NCBI RefSeq assembly: GCF_026340095.1
Contig: NZ_JAPEPO010000001.1
Location: 3,626,501 to 3,690,500 of the forward strand
Direction: 5' to 3'
Origin: Streptomyces sp. NBC_01446
Lineage (GTDB): Bacteria; Actinomycetota; Actinomycetes; Streptomycetales; Streptomycetaceae
DNA length: 64,000 bases
This document shows positions 42,378 through 51,590 of the stretch, piece by piece. Made by a program: the position numbers and the translations under genes. The stretch's first letter is position 1, and each line of letters begins with the position of its first letter. The notes under the pieces are model-generated. The model saw only the letters and a program-made list of their open reading frames with translations, made no database searches and had not been told where the DNA came from.

Positions 42378-43580
42378 TCAGTGGGCGGGCTTGAGCGGCA
42401 GCAGCGCGCTGATCCGGAATCCGCCGCCGGGGCGCGGTCCCGCGTCGAGCGTCCCGCCGACCATACCGACGCGCTCCCGCATGCCGATGAGTCCGTGCCC
42501 GCGGCCGTCGGCGCCCCCGTCCTCGTACAGCTCGTGCGGGGCGCCCTTGCCGTCGTCCTCGACGAGCAGGCCGAGGCCGTCGTCGAAGTAGACGAGCCGC
42601 ACGCTCGCGCCGGCGTTCGCGCCGCCGTGCTTACGGGTGTTGGTGAGCGCCTCCTGCACGATGCGGTACGCGGTCAGCTCGACGCCGCTGGGCAGCGGGC
42701 GCGGGGTGCCCTCGACCTTGAAGTCGACGGGCAGGCCCGCGGTGCGCACCTGCTCGATCAGCTCGTCGAGCTGCTCGACGTCGGGCTGCGGCACGTACTC
42801 GCCGCTCTCCTCGTGCTCACCGGTGCGCAGCACTCCGAGCAGGCGCCGCATCTCGGCGAGCGCCTGCCGGCCGGTCCCGGAGATCGTCTCCAGGGCCTTC
42901 CTCGCCTGCTCGGGAGCCGTGTCCATGACGTACGCGGCGCCGTCCGCCTGCACCACCATCACCGACACGTTGTGGGCGACGACGTCGTGCAGCTCGCGCG
43001 CGATCCGGGCCCGCTCGGCGGCGACGGCGACCTTCGACTGGGCCTCGCGCTCCTTCTCCAGACGCGCGGCGCGCTCCTCAAGCTGCGCCAGGTAGGCGCG
43101 GCGCGTGCGGACGGAGTCACCGAGCACCCAGGCCAGGGCGAACGGCACCATCTGGAAGACCGTGATCAGCACGTTGCCCGCGCTGCTCGTCTCGTGCATC
43201 GGCCAGCGCAGCTGCGAGAGAGGCGCCGCGCACAGGCCGCCGATGAGCGCGAATCTCGACGCCCAGCGCGGGCTGTCCGCCGCCACGGTGTAGATGATCA
43301 CCAGCATGGCGAAGTCGGCCGGCTGCACGCGGACGTCCGCGACGAGCTGGAAGACGCCCACGACGGCGATGAGCATCAGCATCCGCTCGGGAGCGCGCCT
43401 GCGCAGGGCGACGGCCAGGCTCAGCGCCAGGACGACGGGGATGCCCAGGAGGCGGGCGTCGCCCTGCATGTTCTCCTGCCCCGCGATCAGACTCATGCCG
43501 GAGACCCCGAGGAGGACGACGGCCCAGAAGCTGTCGACCCACGTCGGGTGTCGGCGGAAGAAGTCGTAGAGGCGCTGCAC
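42378..43580 (-). CDS. HisKA_3-type sensor histidine kinase
   Basis: A 400-residue NarX-type kinase. The N-terminal half has about five or six membrane helices (FWAVVLLGVSGMSLIAG, LGIPVVLALSLAVALRR, MLMLIAVVGVFQLVADV, VLITVFQMVPFALAWVLGDS). A cytoplasmic coiled segment leads into the phospho-histidine motif ARELHDVVAHNVSVMVVQAD and the ATPase domain (LTAYRIVQEALTNTRKHGG, GHGLIGMRERVGMVGGTL). It is the first gene of the pair with the response regulator at 41649. No extracellular sensor domain is evident, so it may sense through the membrane. Confidence 0.95.
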   Translation of the reverse strand: MQRLYDFFRRHPTWVDSFWAVVLLGVSGMSLIAGQENMQGDARLLGIPVVLALSLAVALRRRAPERMLMLIAVVGVFQLVADVRVQPADFAMLVIIYTVAADSPRWASRFALIGGLCAAPLSQLRWPMHETSSAGNVLITVFQMVPFALAWVLGDSVRTRRAYLAQLEERAARLEKEREAQSKVAVAAERARIARELHDVVAHNVSVMVVQADGAAYVMDTAPEQARKALETISGTGRQALAEMRRLLGVLRTGEHEESGEYVPQPDVEQLDELIEQVRTAGLPVDFKVEGTPRPLPSGVELTAYRIVQEALTNTRKHGGANAGASVRLVYFDDGLGLLVEDDGKGAPHELYEDGGADGRGHGLIGMRERVGMVGGTLDAGPRPGGGFRISALLPLKPAH

Positions 43581-43698
43581 GTAACCCAGCGTAAAGAAGC
43601 GTGCAGTGTGCAGAGGTCAACCGGAGGATCGATCCGAGTACCGCCCGCGTACTCCCCAAGGTGGAGGCCGACCCCTTCTCCGGCCCTAGCCTCTCCCT

Positions 43699-44724
43699 GT
43701 GACGAACGAGCAGTGGGGTGCGGGGCGTGGGTGGCGCGAGGCGACGGAGGAGGCGCTGTACGGGCCGCGCGGCTTCTATCGCAGGCCCGAGGGACCCGCG
43801 GGGCATTTCCGCACGTCGGTGCATGCGTCGCCGCTGTTCGCCGGGGCCGTCGCGCGGCTTCTGTGCCGGGTGGACGAGGCACTCGGGGGCACGTCGGAAC
43901 TCGCCTTCGTGGACATGGGCGCGGGCCGCGGCGAGCTGGTGACAGGCGTCCTGGGGGCGTTGCCCGCCGAGGTGGCGGCCCGCACGCGCGCGTACGCGGT
44001 GGAACGGGCGGAGCGTCCCGCCGGTCTCGACCACCGCATCGAGTGGTGCGCACACCCCCCGAAGGGGGTCACCGGACTCCTCTTCGCGAACGAGTGGCTC
44101 GACAACGTCCCCCTGGACGTCGTCGAGGCCGACACCTCCGGAGTGCCGCGCCACGTCCTCGTGCAGCAGGACGGGACCGAGGAGCTCGGGGAGCCCGTGG
44201 TGGACGGGCCGGAGGCGGAATGGCTCGCCCGGTGGTGGCCGCTCGCCGGTGAACCGGGGCTTCGCGCGGAGATCGGCCTCCCCAGGGACGCCGCCTGGGC
44301 CGCGGCCACTGGGACGCTGGAGCGCGGTGCGGCGGTCGCCGTCGACTACGCGCACTCCCGGGATGCCCGGCCCCCCTTCGGGACGCTCACGGGCTTCCGC
44401 GAGGGCCGTGAGACCCCGCCCGTGCCGGACGGCTCGTGCGACATCACGGCCCATGTGGCACTCGACGCGTGCGCGCTCCCGGGCGCCCTGCTCCTCACGC
44501 AGCGCGCGGCCCTGCACGCCCTCGGGGTGAGCGGCGGCCGTCCGCCGCTGTCGCTCGCCTCCAGCGATCCGGCGGCCTACGTGCGGGCCCTGTCCGGGGC
44601 GGGCGAGGCCGCCGAGCTGACCGCGGCGGGCGGGCTCGGCGACTTCGGCTGGCTGGTGCAGCCCGTGGGCGTAGGCGTGCGGGACCTGCTACTTGTCGAT
44701 GTCGCCGACGACGAAGAACAGTGA
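43699..44724 (+). CDS. SAM-dependent methyltransferase (MidA/NDUFAF7 family)
   Basis: A 341-residue class-I methyltransferase: GPRGFYRRPEGPAGHFRTSV start, SAM motif FVDMGAGRGELVTGVL and LLFANEWLDNVPLDVVEADT, of the DUF185/MidA family. Mitochondrial NDUFAF7 of this family methylates an arginine of the complex I 49-kDa subunit, the homolog of NuoD. The next gene is nuoD2, tail to tail with a 36-bp overlap. The GTG has a TAGCCT box 6 nt upstream, suggesting a leaderless mRNA. The family role is known; its substrate here is inference. Confidence 0.88.
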   Translation: MTNEQWGAGRGWREATEEALYGPRGFYRRPEGPAGHFRTSVHASPLFAGAVARLLCRVDEALGGTSELAFVDMGAGRGELVTGVLGALPAEVAARTRAYAVERAERPAGLDHRIEWCAHPPKGVTGLLFANEWLDNVPLDVVEADTSGVPRHVLVQQDGTEELGEPVVDGPEAEWLARWWPLAGEPGLRAEIGLPRDAAWAAATGTLERGAAVAVDYAHSRDARPPFGTLTGFREGRETPPVPDGSCDITAHVALDACALPGALLLTQRAALHALGVSGGRPPLSLASSDPAAYVRALSGAGEAAELTAAGGLGDFGWLVQPVGVGVRDLLLVDVADDEEQ

Positions 44725-45840
44725 CCCGAGGATCGCCACCATGTCCGAGACGAGCGTGCCGGGCAGCAGCTCGGCGAGTGCCTGGATGTTGTTGTACGAG
44801 GCGGACCGCAGCTTGAGCCGGTAGGGCGTCTTCTCGCCCTTGCTGACCAGGTAGTAGCCGTTGATCCCAAGCGGGTTCTCGGTCCACGCGTACGTGTGGC
44901 CCTCGGGCGCCTTGAGGACCTTCGGGAGGCGCTGGTTGACGGGGCCGGGCGGCAGCTCGGCGAGCCGGTCCAGGCAGGCGTCGGCGAGGTCCAGGGCGTT
45001 GTGGGTCTGCTCCAGGAGGACCTCGAAGCGGGCCAGGCAGTCGCCCTCGCGCCGCGTGACGACCTTCAGGGTGTCCTGGAGCTCCCCGTACGCGAGGTAC
45101 GGCTCGTCGCGGCGCAGGTCGAAGTCGACGCCGGAGGCCCGGGCGATCGGACCGCTCACTCCGTAGGAGTGCACCGCCTCCGGGGACAGCGCGCCCACGT
45201 TGCGCGTGCGGCCGCGGAAGATCTCGTTGCCGAGGACCAGGTCGTCGTACACGTCCATGCGCGAGCGCACCGAGGCGACCGCCCCACGCGCGCGGGTGGT
45301 CCAGCCGGCCGGCACGTCCTCCTTGAGGCCGCCGACCCGGTTGAACATGTAGTGCATGCGGCCGCCGGACATCTCCTCCATGACGTTCTGGAGTTCCTCG
45401 CGCTCCCGGAAGGCATAGAACACCGGGGTGATTCCACCCAGTTCGAGCGGGTACGAACCAAGGAACATCAGGTGGTTGAGGACCCGGTTCAGCTCCGCGA
45501 GCAGGGTGCGCAGCCACACCGCGCGCTCAGGGACCTCCATGCCGAGCATCCGCTCGACGGCGAGGACGACCCCGAGTTCGCTCGAGAAGGCGGAGAGCCA
45601 GTCGTGGCGGTTGGCCAGCATCACGATCTGCCGGTAGTCGCGGGCCTCGAAGAGCTTCTCCGCGCCGCGGTGCATATAGCCGATGACCGGCTCGGCCTGC
45701 TGGATGCGCTCGCCGTCGAGGACGAGGCGCAGGCGCAGCACCCCGTGCGTGGACGGGTGCTGCGGGCCGATGTTGAGCACCATGTCGGTGGTCTCGGCGG
45801 CGCCGCCGATGCCGACCGTCGTCTCCGTCGTGGGCGTCAT
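44689..45840 (-). CDS. nuoD2: NADH-quinone oxidoreductase subunit D (stand-alone NuoD2)
   Basis: A 383-residue 49-kDa-type complex I subunit. It carries NIGPQHPSTHGVLRLRLVLD, VIGYMHRGAEKLFEARDYRQ, ANRHDWLSAFSSELGVVLAV, NRVLNHLMFLGSYPLELGG and the C-terminal ILGSLFFVVGDIDK. It is alone here, not in a nuo operon, and Streptomyces genomes carry a second NuoD in the main operon. It likely serves an alternative complex or a paralogous hydrogenase-like assembly. The start at 45840 begins with the normal N terminus. Confidence 0.93.
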   Translation of the reverse strand: MTPTTETTVGIGGAAETTDMVLNIGPQHPSTHGVLRLRLVLDGERIQQAEPVIGYMHRGAEKLFEARDYRQIVMLANRHDWLSAFSSELGVVLAVERMLGMEVPERAVWLRTLLAELNRVLNHLMFLGSYPLELGGITPVFYAFREREELQNVMEEMSGGRMHYMFNRVGGLKEDVPAGWTTRARGAVASVRSRMDVYDDLVLGNEIFRGRTRNVGALSPEAVHSYGVSGPIARASGVDFDLRRDEPYLAYGELQDTLKVVTRREGDCLARFEVLLEQTHNALDLADACLDRLAELPPGPVNQRLPKVLKAPEGHTYAWTENPLGINGYYLVSKGEKTPYRLKLRSASYNNIQALAELLPGTLVSDMVAILGSLFFVVGDIDK

Positions 45841-45871
45841 GGGAACAGTGTCTCGTACGTAGGGTGGGTGC

Positions 45872-46384
45872 ATGGAAACGGGGACTGAGGGGACGGCGGC
45901 TCCGAGGGCGGGAGCCGGGGCGGAACCGGTGTGGACCGGGCTCCCCAGGGGGCTGCTGAAGGTGCGCAGGCTGCTGCTCGTGCTGTGGCTGGTGCCGCTG
46001 ACGGCGGCGGTCGGGGTGCTGCTCGGGGTGTTCGCCGGCGGCGTGTGGGCGGCGTTCGCGCTGCTGCCGCTCGCCGGGCTGCTGTGGGGATGGCCGATGC
46101 TCGGGCGCAACTGGCGCTCGTGGCGCTACGCCGAGCGCGCCGACGACCTGCTGATCAGCCGGGGCGTCCTGTGGCGTGAGGAAACGATCGTGCCGTACGG
46201 GCGCATGCAGCTCGTCGAGGTCACGTCCGGGCCGCTCGAGCGGAAGTTCGGGCTCGCGAGCCTCCAGCTGCACACGGCGGCCGCGGCGACCGACGCCACG
46301 ATCCCCGGCCTGACGCCCGCCGAGGCCGAGCGCCTGCGCGACCGGCTCACCGAACTCGGCGAGGCCCGATCGGCGGGGCTGTGA
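45872..46384 (+). CDS. bacterial PH-domain (bPH2) membrane protein, short
   Basis: A 170-residue protein with two membrane helices in the first half (LLLVLWLVPLTAAVGVLLGV, WAAFALLPLAGLLWG) and a bPH2/DUF304 domain (LLISRGVLWREETIVPYGRM, QLVEVTSGPLERKFGLASLQ, LHTAAAATDATIPGL). The stop codon overlaps the GTG start of the next, larger bPH2 protein, so the two are a translationally coupled pair similar to B. subtilis YdbS/YdbT. These are thought to act at the membrane; the precise role is unknown. Confidence 0.88.
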   Translation: METGTEGTAAPRAGAGAEPVWTGLPRGLLKVRRLLLVLWLVPLTAAVGVLLGVFAGGVWAAFALLPLAGLLWGWPMLGRNWRSWRYAERADDLLISRGVLWREETIVPYGRMQLVEVTSGPLERKFGLASLQLHTAAAATDATIPGLTPAEAERLRDRLTELGEARSAGL

Positions 46385-47727
46385 CCGCCCCGGACGTCCA
46401 CGAGGACGTACGGGACCAGGATCTGTCCGCCGAGGCGCGCGAGCGGCGCCTGCACCCCGTCACGCCGCTGCGCCGGGCCTGGGCGCCCGTCGCGATCGTC
46501 CTCGGCTGGGCGGTCCACGACCTGAACGAGGCGCAGCGCAGGCTCGCCCAGCTCACCGCGACCACCCTCCTCATCGGCATAGCCGTACTGATCCCGGCCG
46601 CCGCCCTCTACGGGTTCCTGACCTGGTGGTTCACGCACTTCTCCGTCACCGACGCCGAACTGCGCATCCGTACGGGCCTGCTGTTCCGCCGCACCGCCCA
46701 CATCCGGCTCGACCGGATCCAGGCCGTGGACGTCACCCAGCCGCTGCTCGCCCGCTTCGTGGGCGTCGCCAAGCTCAAACTGGACGTCATAGGCGCGGAC
46801 AAGAAGGACGAACTCGCCTATCTCGGCGAGCGCGAGGCCCGCGAACTGCGCGCCGAACTGCTCGCCCGCGCGGCCGGGTTCGCGCCCGAGACCGTGCGCG
46901 ACGTCGGCGAGGCACCGGCCGAGCAGATCCTGCACGTGCCGCCCCGCATGCTCGCCGTCTCACTTCTGCTCACCGGCGGGCCCTGGGCGATGCTGCTCGC
47001 CGCGGTCGTCGTGCCGGCGCTGCTGTGGTTCGCCACCCACAACCTGTGGACGGTGCTCGCCGTGGCCGTCCCGCTCGCGGGCGGCGCCGGCACGAACAGC
47101 GTGGGCCGCTTCATCAAGGAGTACGACTGGACGGTGGGCGAGTCGCCGGACGGCCTGCGCATCGACCACGGCCTCCTCGACCGCGACCACGAGACGGTGC
47201 CGCCGGGACGGGTGCAGACCGTACGGATCGTGGAACCGCTGCTGTGGCGGCGGCGCGGCTGGGTGCGCGTGGAACTGGCCGTGGCCGGCTCGTCGAACTC
47301 CGTCCTTGTGCCGGTCGCGCCCCGCGAGATCGCGGAGGGCGTGGTGGAACGGGTGCTTCCCGGGGTGACGGTGCCGGGCGCGGAGGCGCTGACCCGGCCG
47401 CCGAAGCGCGCGGCGTGGTGCGTGCCGGTGTGGTGGCGGGGCTACGGGCTCGTGACGACCGACGCGGTGTTCGTGTCCCGGCACGGTCTGATGCGGCGGC
47501 GGCTCGCGCTGGTGCCGCACGCGAAGGTGCAGAGTGTGCGGCTCACGCAGGGGCCCTGGGAGCGGTTCCGGGGCGTGGCCGACGTCCATGTGGACACGGG
47601 CGCCGACAAGACAGTGACGGCCCGGCTGCGGGACGCCGGGGAGGCGGCGGAACTCCTGCGCGCCCAGGCGGACCGCTCACGGACGGGACGGAAGGTGGCA
47701 CGGCCCGACCGCTGGATGGCCCCGTGA
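46381..47727 (+). CDS. bacterial PH-domain (bPH2) membrane protein, long
   Basis: A 448-residue partner of the preceding gene, with at least two bPH2 domains (ELRIRTGLLFRRTAHIRLDR, IQAVDVTQPLLARFVGVAKL; and PDGLRIDHGLLDRDHETVPP) and four or more membrane helices (TATTLLIGIAVLIPAAALYG; LLAAVVVPALLWF). Third-domain-like sequence (DAVFVSRHGLMRRRLALVPH) follows. The GTG start is inside the preceding stop codon. In B. subtilis the YdbS/YdbT pair affects sensitivity to antibiotics and sigma-W; here the function is inferred only. Confidence 0.88.
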   Translation: MTAPDVHEDVRDQDLSAEARERRLHPVTPLRRAWAPVAIVLGWAVHDLNEAQRRLAQLTATTLLIGIAVLIPAAALYGFLTWWFTHFSVTDAELRIRTGLLFRRTAHIRLDRIQAVDVTQPLLARFVGVAKLKLDVIGADKKDELAYLGEREARELRAELLARAAGFAPETVRDVGEAPAEQILHVPPRMLAVSLLLTGGPWAMLLAAVVVPALLWFATHNLWTVLAVAVPLAGGAGTNSVGRFIKEYDWTVGESPDGLRIDHGLLDRDHETVPPGRVQTVRIVEPLLWRRRGWVRVELAVAGSSNSVLVPVAPREIAEGVVERVLPGVTVPGAEALTRPPKRAAWCVPVWWRGYGLVTTDAVFVSRHGLMRRRLALVPHAKVQSVRLTQGPWERFRGVADVHVDTGADKTVTARLRDAGEAAELLRAQADRSRTGRKVARPDRWMAP

Positions 47728-47745
47728 GGGCGGCGGCATGGCGAT

Positions 47746-47786
47746 GGGGCGGGGCCTCGGTGTGTGTCACACCGAGGCCCCGCCCC
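47746..47786 (+). terminator. strong terminator after the PH-domain pair
   Basis: Perfect 19-bp stem, GGGGCGGGGCCTCGGTGTG with a TGT loop and its complement, followed by CTTT. Confidence 0.92.
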
Positions 47787-47831
47787 CTTTACGTCGTCCG
47801 TGCTTACGCCTCCGCCGTACGTGCGCCCGCC

Positions 47832-47873
47832 GGAACCTACGCCCGCATCGCTGGAACCTACGCCCGCATCGCT
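47832..47873 (-). repeat. tandem duplication at the end of the coiled-coil membrane protein gene
   Basis: A 21-bp unit (GGAACCTACGCCCGCATCGC plus T) occurs at 47832-47852 and 47853-47873. The second copy holds the gene's last codons and stop; the first lies just after the stop and repeats the same codons and stop in frame. Confidence 0.8.
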
Positions 47874-48907
47874 GACCGCAGCTCCGCCACGTCGATCTGC
47901 TCCGTCTCGTCGTGAACGGTCAGGTCGATGACCTGACTGACGCCCTCGCCCGAGGTCGTGGCGTCGGCCTGCTTGAACTCGGCCTCGGCGTCCGCCTTGT
48001 GGAGCGCGAGCGCCTCCTCGCCGACGACGTCCGCGAGGTCGGTGTTCTGCACGGCCTCCAGGGCCGCGGGCGCCACGCCCTTCGTACCGAAGAAGTCGAA
48101 TCCGCCCTCGACCAGGGGCCGCCGCACCGCCGCGGGCGGCACGACCGCCGCCGCGGCCGGGACGGTGAAGTGGCCGGGGACGCCGGACGGCAGGGCGGCC
48201 ACGTGCTCGTGCTCCTGTGCCCGGGCCGCCTCGGGCTTCCCCTGCGGCTCACCGCCCTCGGGAGCCTCGGCCTTCGGGCCGCCGCCCCGCGGGGGGGTCG
48301 CGGCGCGCGCCATACGGTCGAGCGCGGCGTTCGCCCGCAGATAGAGCACCGGAGAAGTCACCGGCGCGCCGGTGGACGTGGCGCGCTGCGCCGGGACGAG
48401 CTCGGCGCCGGGTGCCGGGGAGGCGGCCGCGGGCAACGCACGCGCCGGGGCCGAGGCCTCTATCGCGAGCTGCCTGCGGCCCTCCAGGGCGCTGGCCCGC
48501 TCCGTCTCCGCGGTCGCGTAGCGTCGCAGCAGGGCCGCGTGCTCGTTACGCAGGGCCGCCAGCTCCGTGCGCTTGCCGCGCAGCTTCGCCTCCATCTTGA
48601 AGCGCAGCTCACGCGACTCCTCGAGGTCCGTCTCGAGTTCGGCGACCCGCTCGTCGTGGCGCCATTCGTCGCTCACCCGCGACCGGTTCAGCTCGGCGAC
48701 GCGCTTGCCCGCCAGCCGGTCCCAGCGGCGCATGACGACCGCGCCCACCACGGCGGCGCAAGCGGCGGCACCGACCAGGCCGCGCAGCACGAGCGGCTCC
48801 GCGGTCAGCCAGGCGCCGGCTGCGCAGACGAGCGGGACGCCTGCGATCGCCGAGGGGGGAAGCAGCCTGTGCAGGGGTGGGGAATGGCGGTGACGTCCAC
48901 GTGGCAT
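47858..48907 (-). CDS. membrane protein with coiled-coil region, function unknown
   Basis: A 349-residue protein. Two membrane helices near the N terminus (AIAGVPLVCAAGAWLTAEPL; VLRGLVGAAACAAVVGAVVM) are followed by a charged coiled coil (~75-140, VAELETDLEESRELRFKMEA, KLRGKRTELAALRNEHAALL) and a low-complexity Ala/Pro region ending in an acidic tail. It may be a cytoplasmic-facing scaffold. No domain is recognised. The Met at 48907 starts the hydrophobic N terminus; an upstream Met at 48982 has no support. Confidence 0.8.
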   Translation of the reverse strand: MPRGRHRHSPPLHRLLPPSAIAGVPLVCAAGAWLTAEPLVLRGLVGAAACAAVVGAVVMRRWDRLAGKRVAELNRSRVSDEWRHDERVAELETDLEESRELRFKMEAKLRGKRTELAALRNEHAALLRRYATAETERASALEGRRQLAIEASAPARALPAAASPAPGAELVPAQRATSTGAPVTSPVLYLRANAALDRMARAATPPRGGGPKAEAPEGGEPQGKPEAARAQEHEHVAALPSGVPGHFTVPAAAAVVPPAAVRRPLVEGGFDFFGTKGVAPAALEAVQNTDLADVVGEEALALHKADAEAEFKQADATTSGEGVSQVIDLTVHDETEQIDVAELRSAMRA

Positions 48908-49036
48908 GGCCAGAAACTTACCGCGCGTAGGCGAATCGTGGTGCCCCGGCAGCCAAAATCCCGTGGTCTTCTGTCCCGCCACTCCCCTTCACCCCTGAAC
49001 TCGACGCCTTTGCCGATCAGCTCCCGCGCGGACCGT

Positions 49037-50014
49037 TCAGTTCTTCAGAAGCCCCTTCGACTGGAGATACTCCTTGGCCACATCGGCCTCCTTCTGGCGC
49101 TCCGCGTCGACCTTCCGGTTGAGCTCGACGAGATCGTCGGTCGTCAGCGTCTTGGTCAGCTTCCCGAGTACGACGGCTATCGCCTTGTCGCCCGCGTCCT
49201 TGGTGTTCACGACCGGAACGATGTTGTCCGCGTTCTGGAGCTTCTTGTCGTCCTCCAGGAGCACCAGGCCGAAGTTCTTCAGCGTGGCGTCCGTGGTGGT
49301 CGTCAGAACCAGCTGGTCCTCACCGTTCTTGACGGCCTGCTTGGCCTGCGTGGTGCCGACACCCTTGGGGTCGATCCCGCTGACCTTGATGCCGTACGTC
49401 TTCTCGAGACCCGGGGCGCAGAAGGGCCGCTTCTCGCATTCGTCACCGGCCGCGATCTTGACCTTCTGGCCGGACTTGCCGAGGTCCGAAAGGGTCTTCA
49501 CATGGTGCTGCTTCGCGTAATCCGCACTCACCGCGAAGGCGTTCTGGTCGACGGCCTCTCCGGCGTCGAGCACGGTCAGTCCCTCGGGCCCGGCGAGTCC
49601 GCGCAGCGCGGTGACAGTCGCATCAAGATCACTTGAGGCGACGGGCTTGGCGTCCGCGCCGTTCTTCTTGAGATTGAGGAATTCCGCGAGCGTCGCCGCG
49701 TATTCGGGAACGACGTCGATGGCGCCCTTGGCGAGCTGGGGCTCGTAGATCTCGCGGTTCTCGACGGTCTTGACCGAGGCGGAGTATCCGGCGTCGGCCA
49801 GAACCTGCTTGTAGAGCTCCGCCATCACCTTCGACTCGGTGAACCCGGCGGCGCCGACGACGACCGTGCCCTTCTTGCCGCTCCCCTCCGAGCCGGAGCC
49901 GGCCTTGTCGCTCTTGCCGCCCTCCAGGCTGTCCCCGCCGCACGCGGTGAGTCCGGTCGTGAGCGCTCCGACGGCGACCGCCGCCACGGCGATCCGTCGC
50001 GTTCTGCTGTTCAT
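49037..50014 (-). CDS. glycine betaine/choline-type ABC transporter substrate-binding lipoprotein
   Basis: A 325-residue lipoprotein: signal peptide with lipobox LTAC (GALTTGLTACGGD), a Gly/Ser spacer, then the OpuAC/ProX fold (VVVGAAGFTESKVMAELYKQ, NREIYEPQLAKGAIDVVPEY, AATLAEFLNLKKNGAD, DNIVPVVNTKDAGDKAIAVV). It delivers an osmoprotectant such as glycine betaine or choline. It is the last gene of a run with two permeases, 119 bp after the second permease; the ATPase is divergent. Confidence 0.93.
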   Translation of the reverse strand: MNSRTRRIAVAAVAVGALTTGLTACGGDSLEGGKSDKAGSGSEGSGKKGTVVVGAAGFTESKVMAELYKQVLADAGYSASVKTVENREIYEPQLAKGAIDVVPEYAATLAEFLNLKKNGADAKPVASSDLDATVTALRGLAGPEGLTVLDAGEAVDQNAFAVSADYAKQHHVKTLSDLGKSGQKVKIAAGDECEKRPFCAPGLEKTYGIKVSGIDPKGVGTTQAKQAVKNGEDQLVLTTTTDATLKNFGLVLLEDDKKLQNADNIVPVVNTKDAGDKAIAVVLGKLTKTLTTDDLVELNRKVDAERQKEADVAKEYLQSKGLLKN

Positions 50015-50133
50015 CGTTGTCCACCCAATCGAAAGCCGGAATGATCGAAATGCCGTAACGAGATATCAAGTTGGCGTCCCGCCCGCCGCGGCGCCCGTCG
50101 GGGGTTCAGCCCGCCTCGCCGCCCGAGCGGATT

Positions 50134-50814
50134 TCAGCGCGCCACGCCGGAGCGGCCCTTCATCGGATTCAGAACCCGCCCCGCGCCCGCCAGGACGCCC
50201 TCCACGAGCAGCGCGAGCAACGCCACCAGGACCGCGCCGGCGACCACCTGAGGGGTGTCCTGGAGGTTGAACCCGGCCGTGATGATCCGCCCGAGCCCGC
50301 CCTTGCCGGCCATCGCGGCGAGCGTCGCCGTGGCGATCACCTGCACCGCCGCCAGCCTGACCCCGGTCATGACCATCGGGTACGCCAGCGGGAGTTCGAC
50401 CCGCCGGAACACCTGCCCCCCGCTCATCCCCATCCCCCGCGCCGCCTCCACGACGGCCCGGTCGACCTCGCGCATCCCGATGTAGGCGTTGGTCAGCAGC
50501 GGCGGCACCGCGAACAGCACGAGCGCGATGAACGTCGGCAGGTCCCCGTGCCGGCCCAGCGGTGTCAGCGTGAGCAGGACGAGCACCGCGAGCGTGGGCA
50601 CCGCGCGGCCCGCGTTCGAGATGTTGACCGCGAGGCCGCCGCCCTTGCCGATGTGCCCGAGCCACAGCGCCAGCGGCAGGGCGATCAGGCAGGACACGGC
50701 GAGGGTGACGCCGCTGAAGTACAGATGCTCGGCCAGGCGGTGCCACACCCCCTTGTCGCCCTGCCAGTTGGCCTCTGTCGTCAGCCAGTCGTAGGCCCCC
50801 GATATCGCGCTCAT
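50134..50814 (-). CDS. osmoprotectant ABC transporter permease
   Basis: A 226-residue binding-protein-dependent permease with about five membrane helices (LYFSGVTLAVSCLIALPLAL; LPTFIALVLFAVPPLLTNA; VVAGAVLVALLALLVEGVL) and the EAA loop (VVEAARGMGMSGGQVFRRVE, LPLAYPMVMTG) that docks on the ATPase. Short OpuCB/OpuCD type. The start overlaps the stop codon of the other permease (ATGA). Confidence 0.93.
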   Translation of the reverse strand: MSAISGAYDWLTTEANWQGDKGVWHRLAEHLYFSGVTLAVSCLIALPLALWLGHIGKGGGLAVNISNAGRAVPTLAVLVLLTLTPLGRHGDLPTFIALVLFAVPPLLTNAYIGMREVDRAVVEAARGMGMSGGQVFRRVELPLAYPMVMTGVRLAAVQVIATATLAAMAGKGGLGRIITAGFNLQDTPQVVAGAVLVALLALLVEGVLAGAGRVLNPMKGRSGVAR

Positions 50815-51590
50815 GCCGCCTGCGCCGCCTTCTCCTTACGTCGCTCCGTGTCGCCGGAGCCGCCATCCGGGCGGTCCGGACTGCCGGAGCGGTCCGTGCG
50901 TCTGCGTATCCGGGACGTCCCGGACGCTACGCGGGTCCAGGGGGTCAGCCGGCGCTGGAGGCCGAGCAGCAGCAGATCGGCGCCCACGGCGAGGAGCACG
51001 CACAGTACGGACGCCGTGAGCACCTGGGCCTTGAAGTCGCTGTCGAGCCCGTCCATGATCAGCGTGCCCAGGCCGCCGTAGTCGACGATCGCGCCGACCG
51101 TCGTCAGCGCGACCGTGGAGACCGTGGCGATGCGCACGCCCGCGAGCATGGCGGGCAGCGCCAGCGGCAGTTCGACCTCCCACAACAGCCGGACCGGCCC
51201 GTACCCCATGCCGCGGGCCGCTTCTCTCGCCTCGTCCGGCACGGCCTGGAGGCCGGCCAGGAAATTCCGCACCAGGATCGTCAGGGTGTAGAGGACGAGT
51301 CCGGTGATCACGAGCGAGGCGGAGAGCCCGAACAGCGGGAGCAGCAGCGAGAACATGGCCAGCGACGGGATCGTGTAGAGCACCGTCGTCAGGCCGAGCA
51401 CCGGGCCCGCGAAGGCGCGCCGGTGCCGGGCCAGGAGGGCCAGCGGGAAGGCGATCAGCACGCCGATCACGACGGAAGCGGCCGTGATGCCGATGTGCTG
51501 GACGACCGCGTCGACCAACTCCGGCCTGCGGGTGCGCAGGTATTCCCCGCACACCCACTCATTGGTCACCATGCAATTGGGACTGCTCAC
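50811..51590 (-). CDS. osmoprotectant ABC transporter permease
   Basis: A 259-residue second permease of the same transporter, with the EAA loop (AREAARGMGYGPVRLLWEVE, LPLALPAMLAGVRIATVSTV) and about five membrane helices. The last ~45 residues are a charged tail (RTDRSGSPDRPDGGSGDTER). The GTG at 51590 has a perfect GGAGGTG Shine-Dalgarno 8 nt upstream; longer frames are not supported. It is divergent from the ATPase gene, so both halves of the transporter share a promoter region. Confidence 0.93.
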   Translation of the reverse strand: MSSPNCMVTNEWVCGEYLRTRRPELVDAVVQHIGITAASVVIGVLIAFPLALLARHRRAFAGPVLGLTTVLYTIPSLAMFSLLLPLFGLSASLVITGLVLYTLTILVRNFLAGLQAVPDEAREAARGMGYGPVRLLWEVELPLALPAMLAGVRIATVSTVALTTVGAIVDYGGLGTLIMDGLDSDFKAQVLTASVLCVLLAVGADLLLLGLQRRLTPWTRVASGTSRIRRRTDRSGSPDRPDGGSGDTERRKEKAAQAA

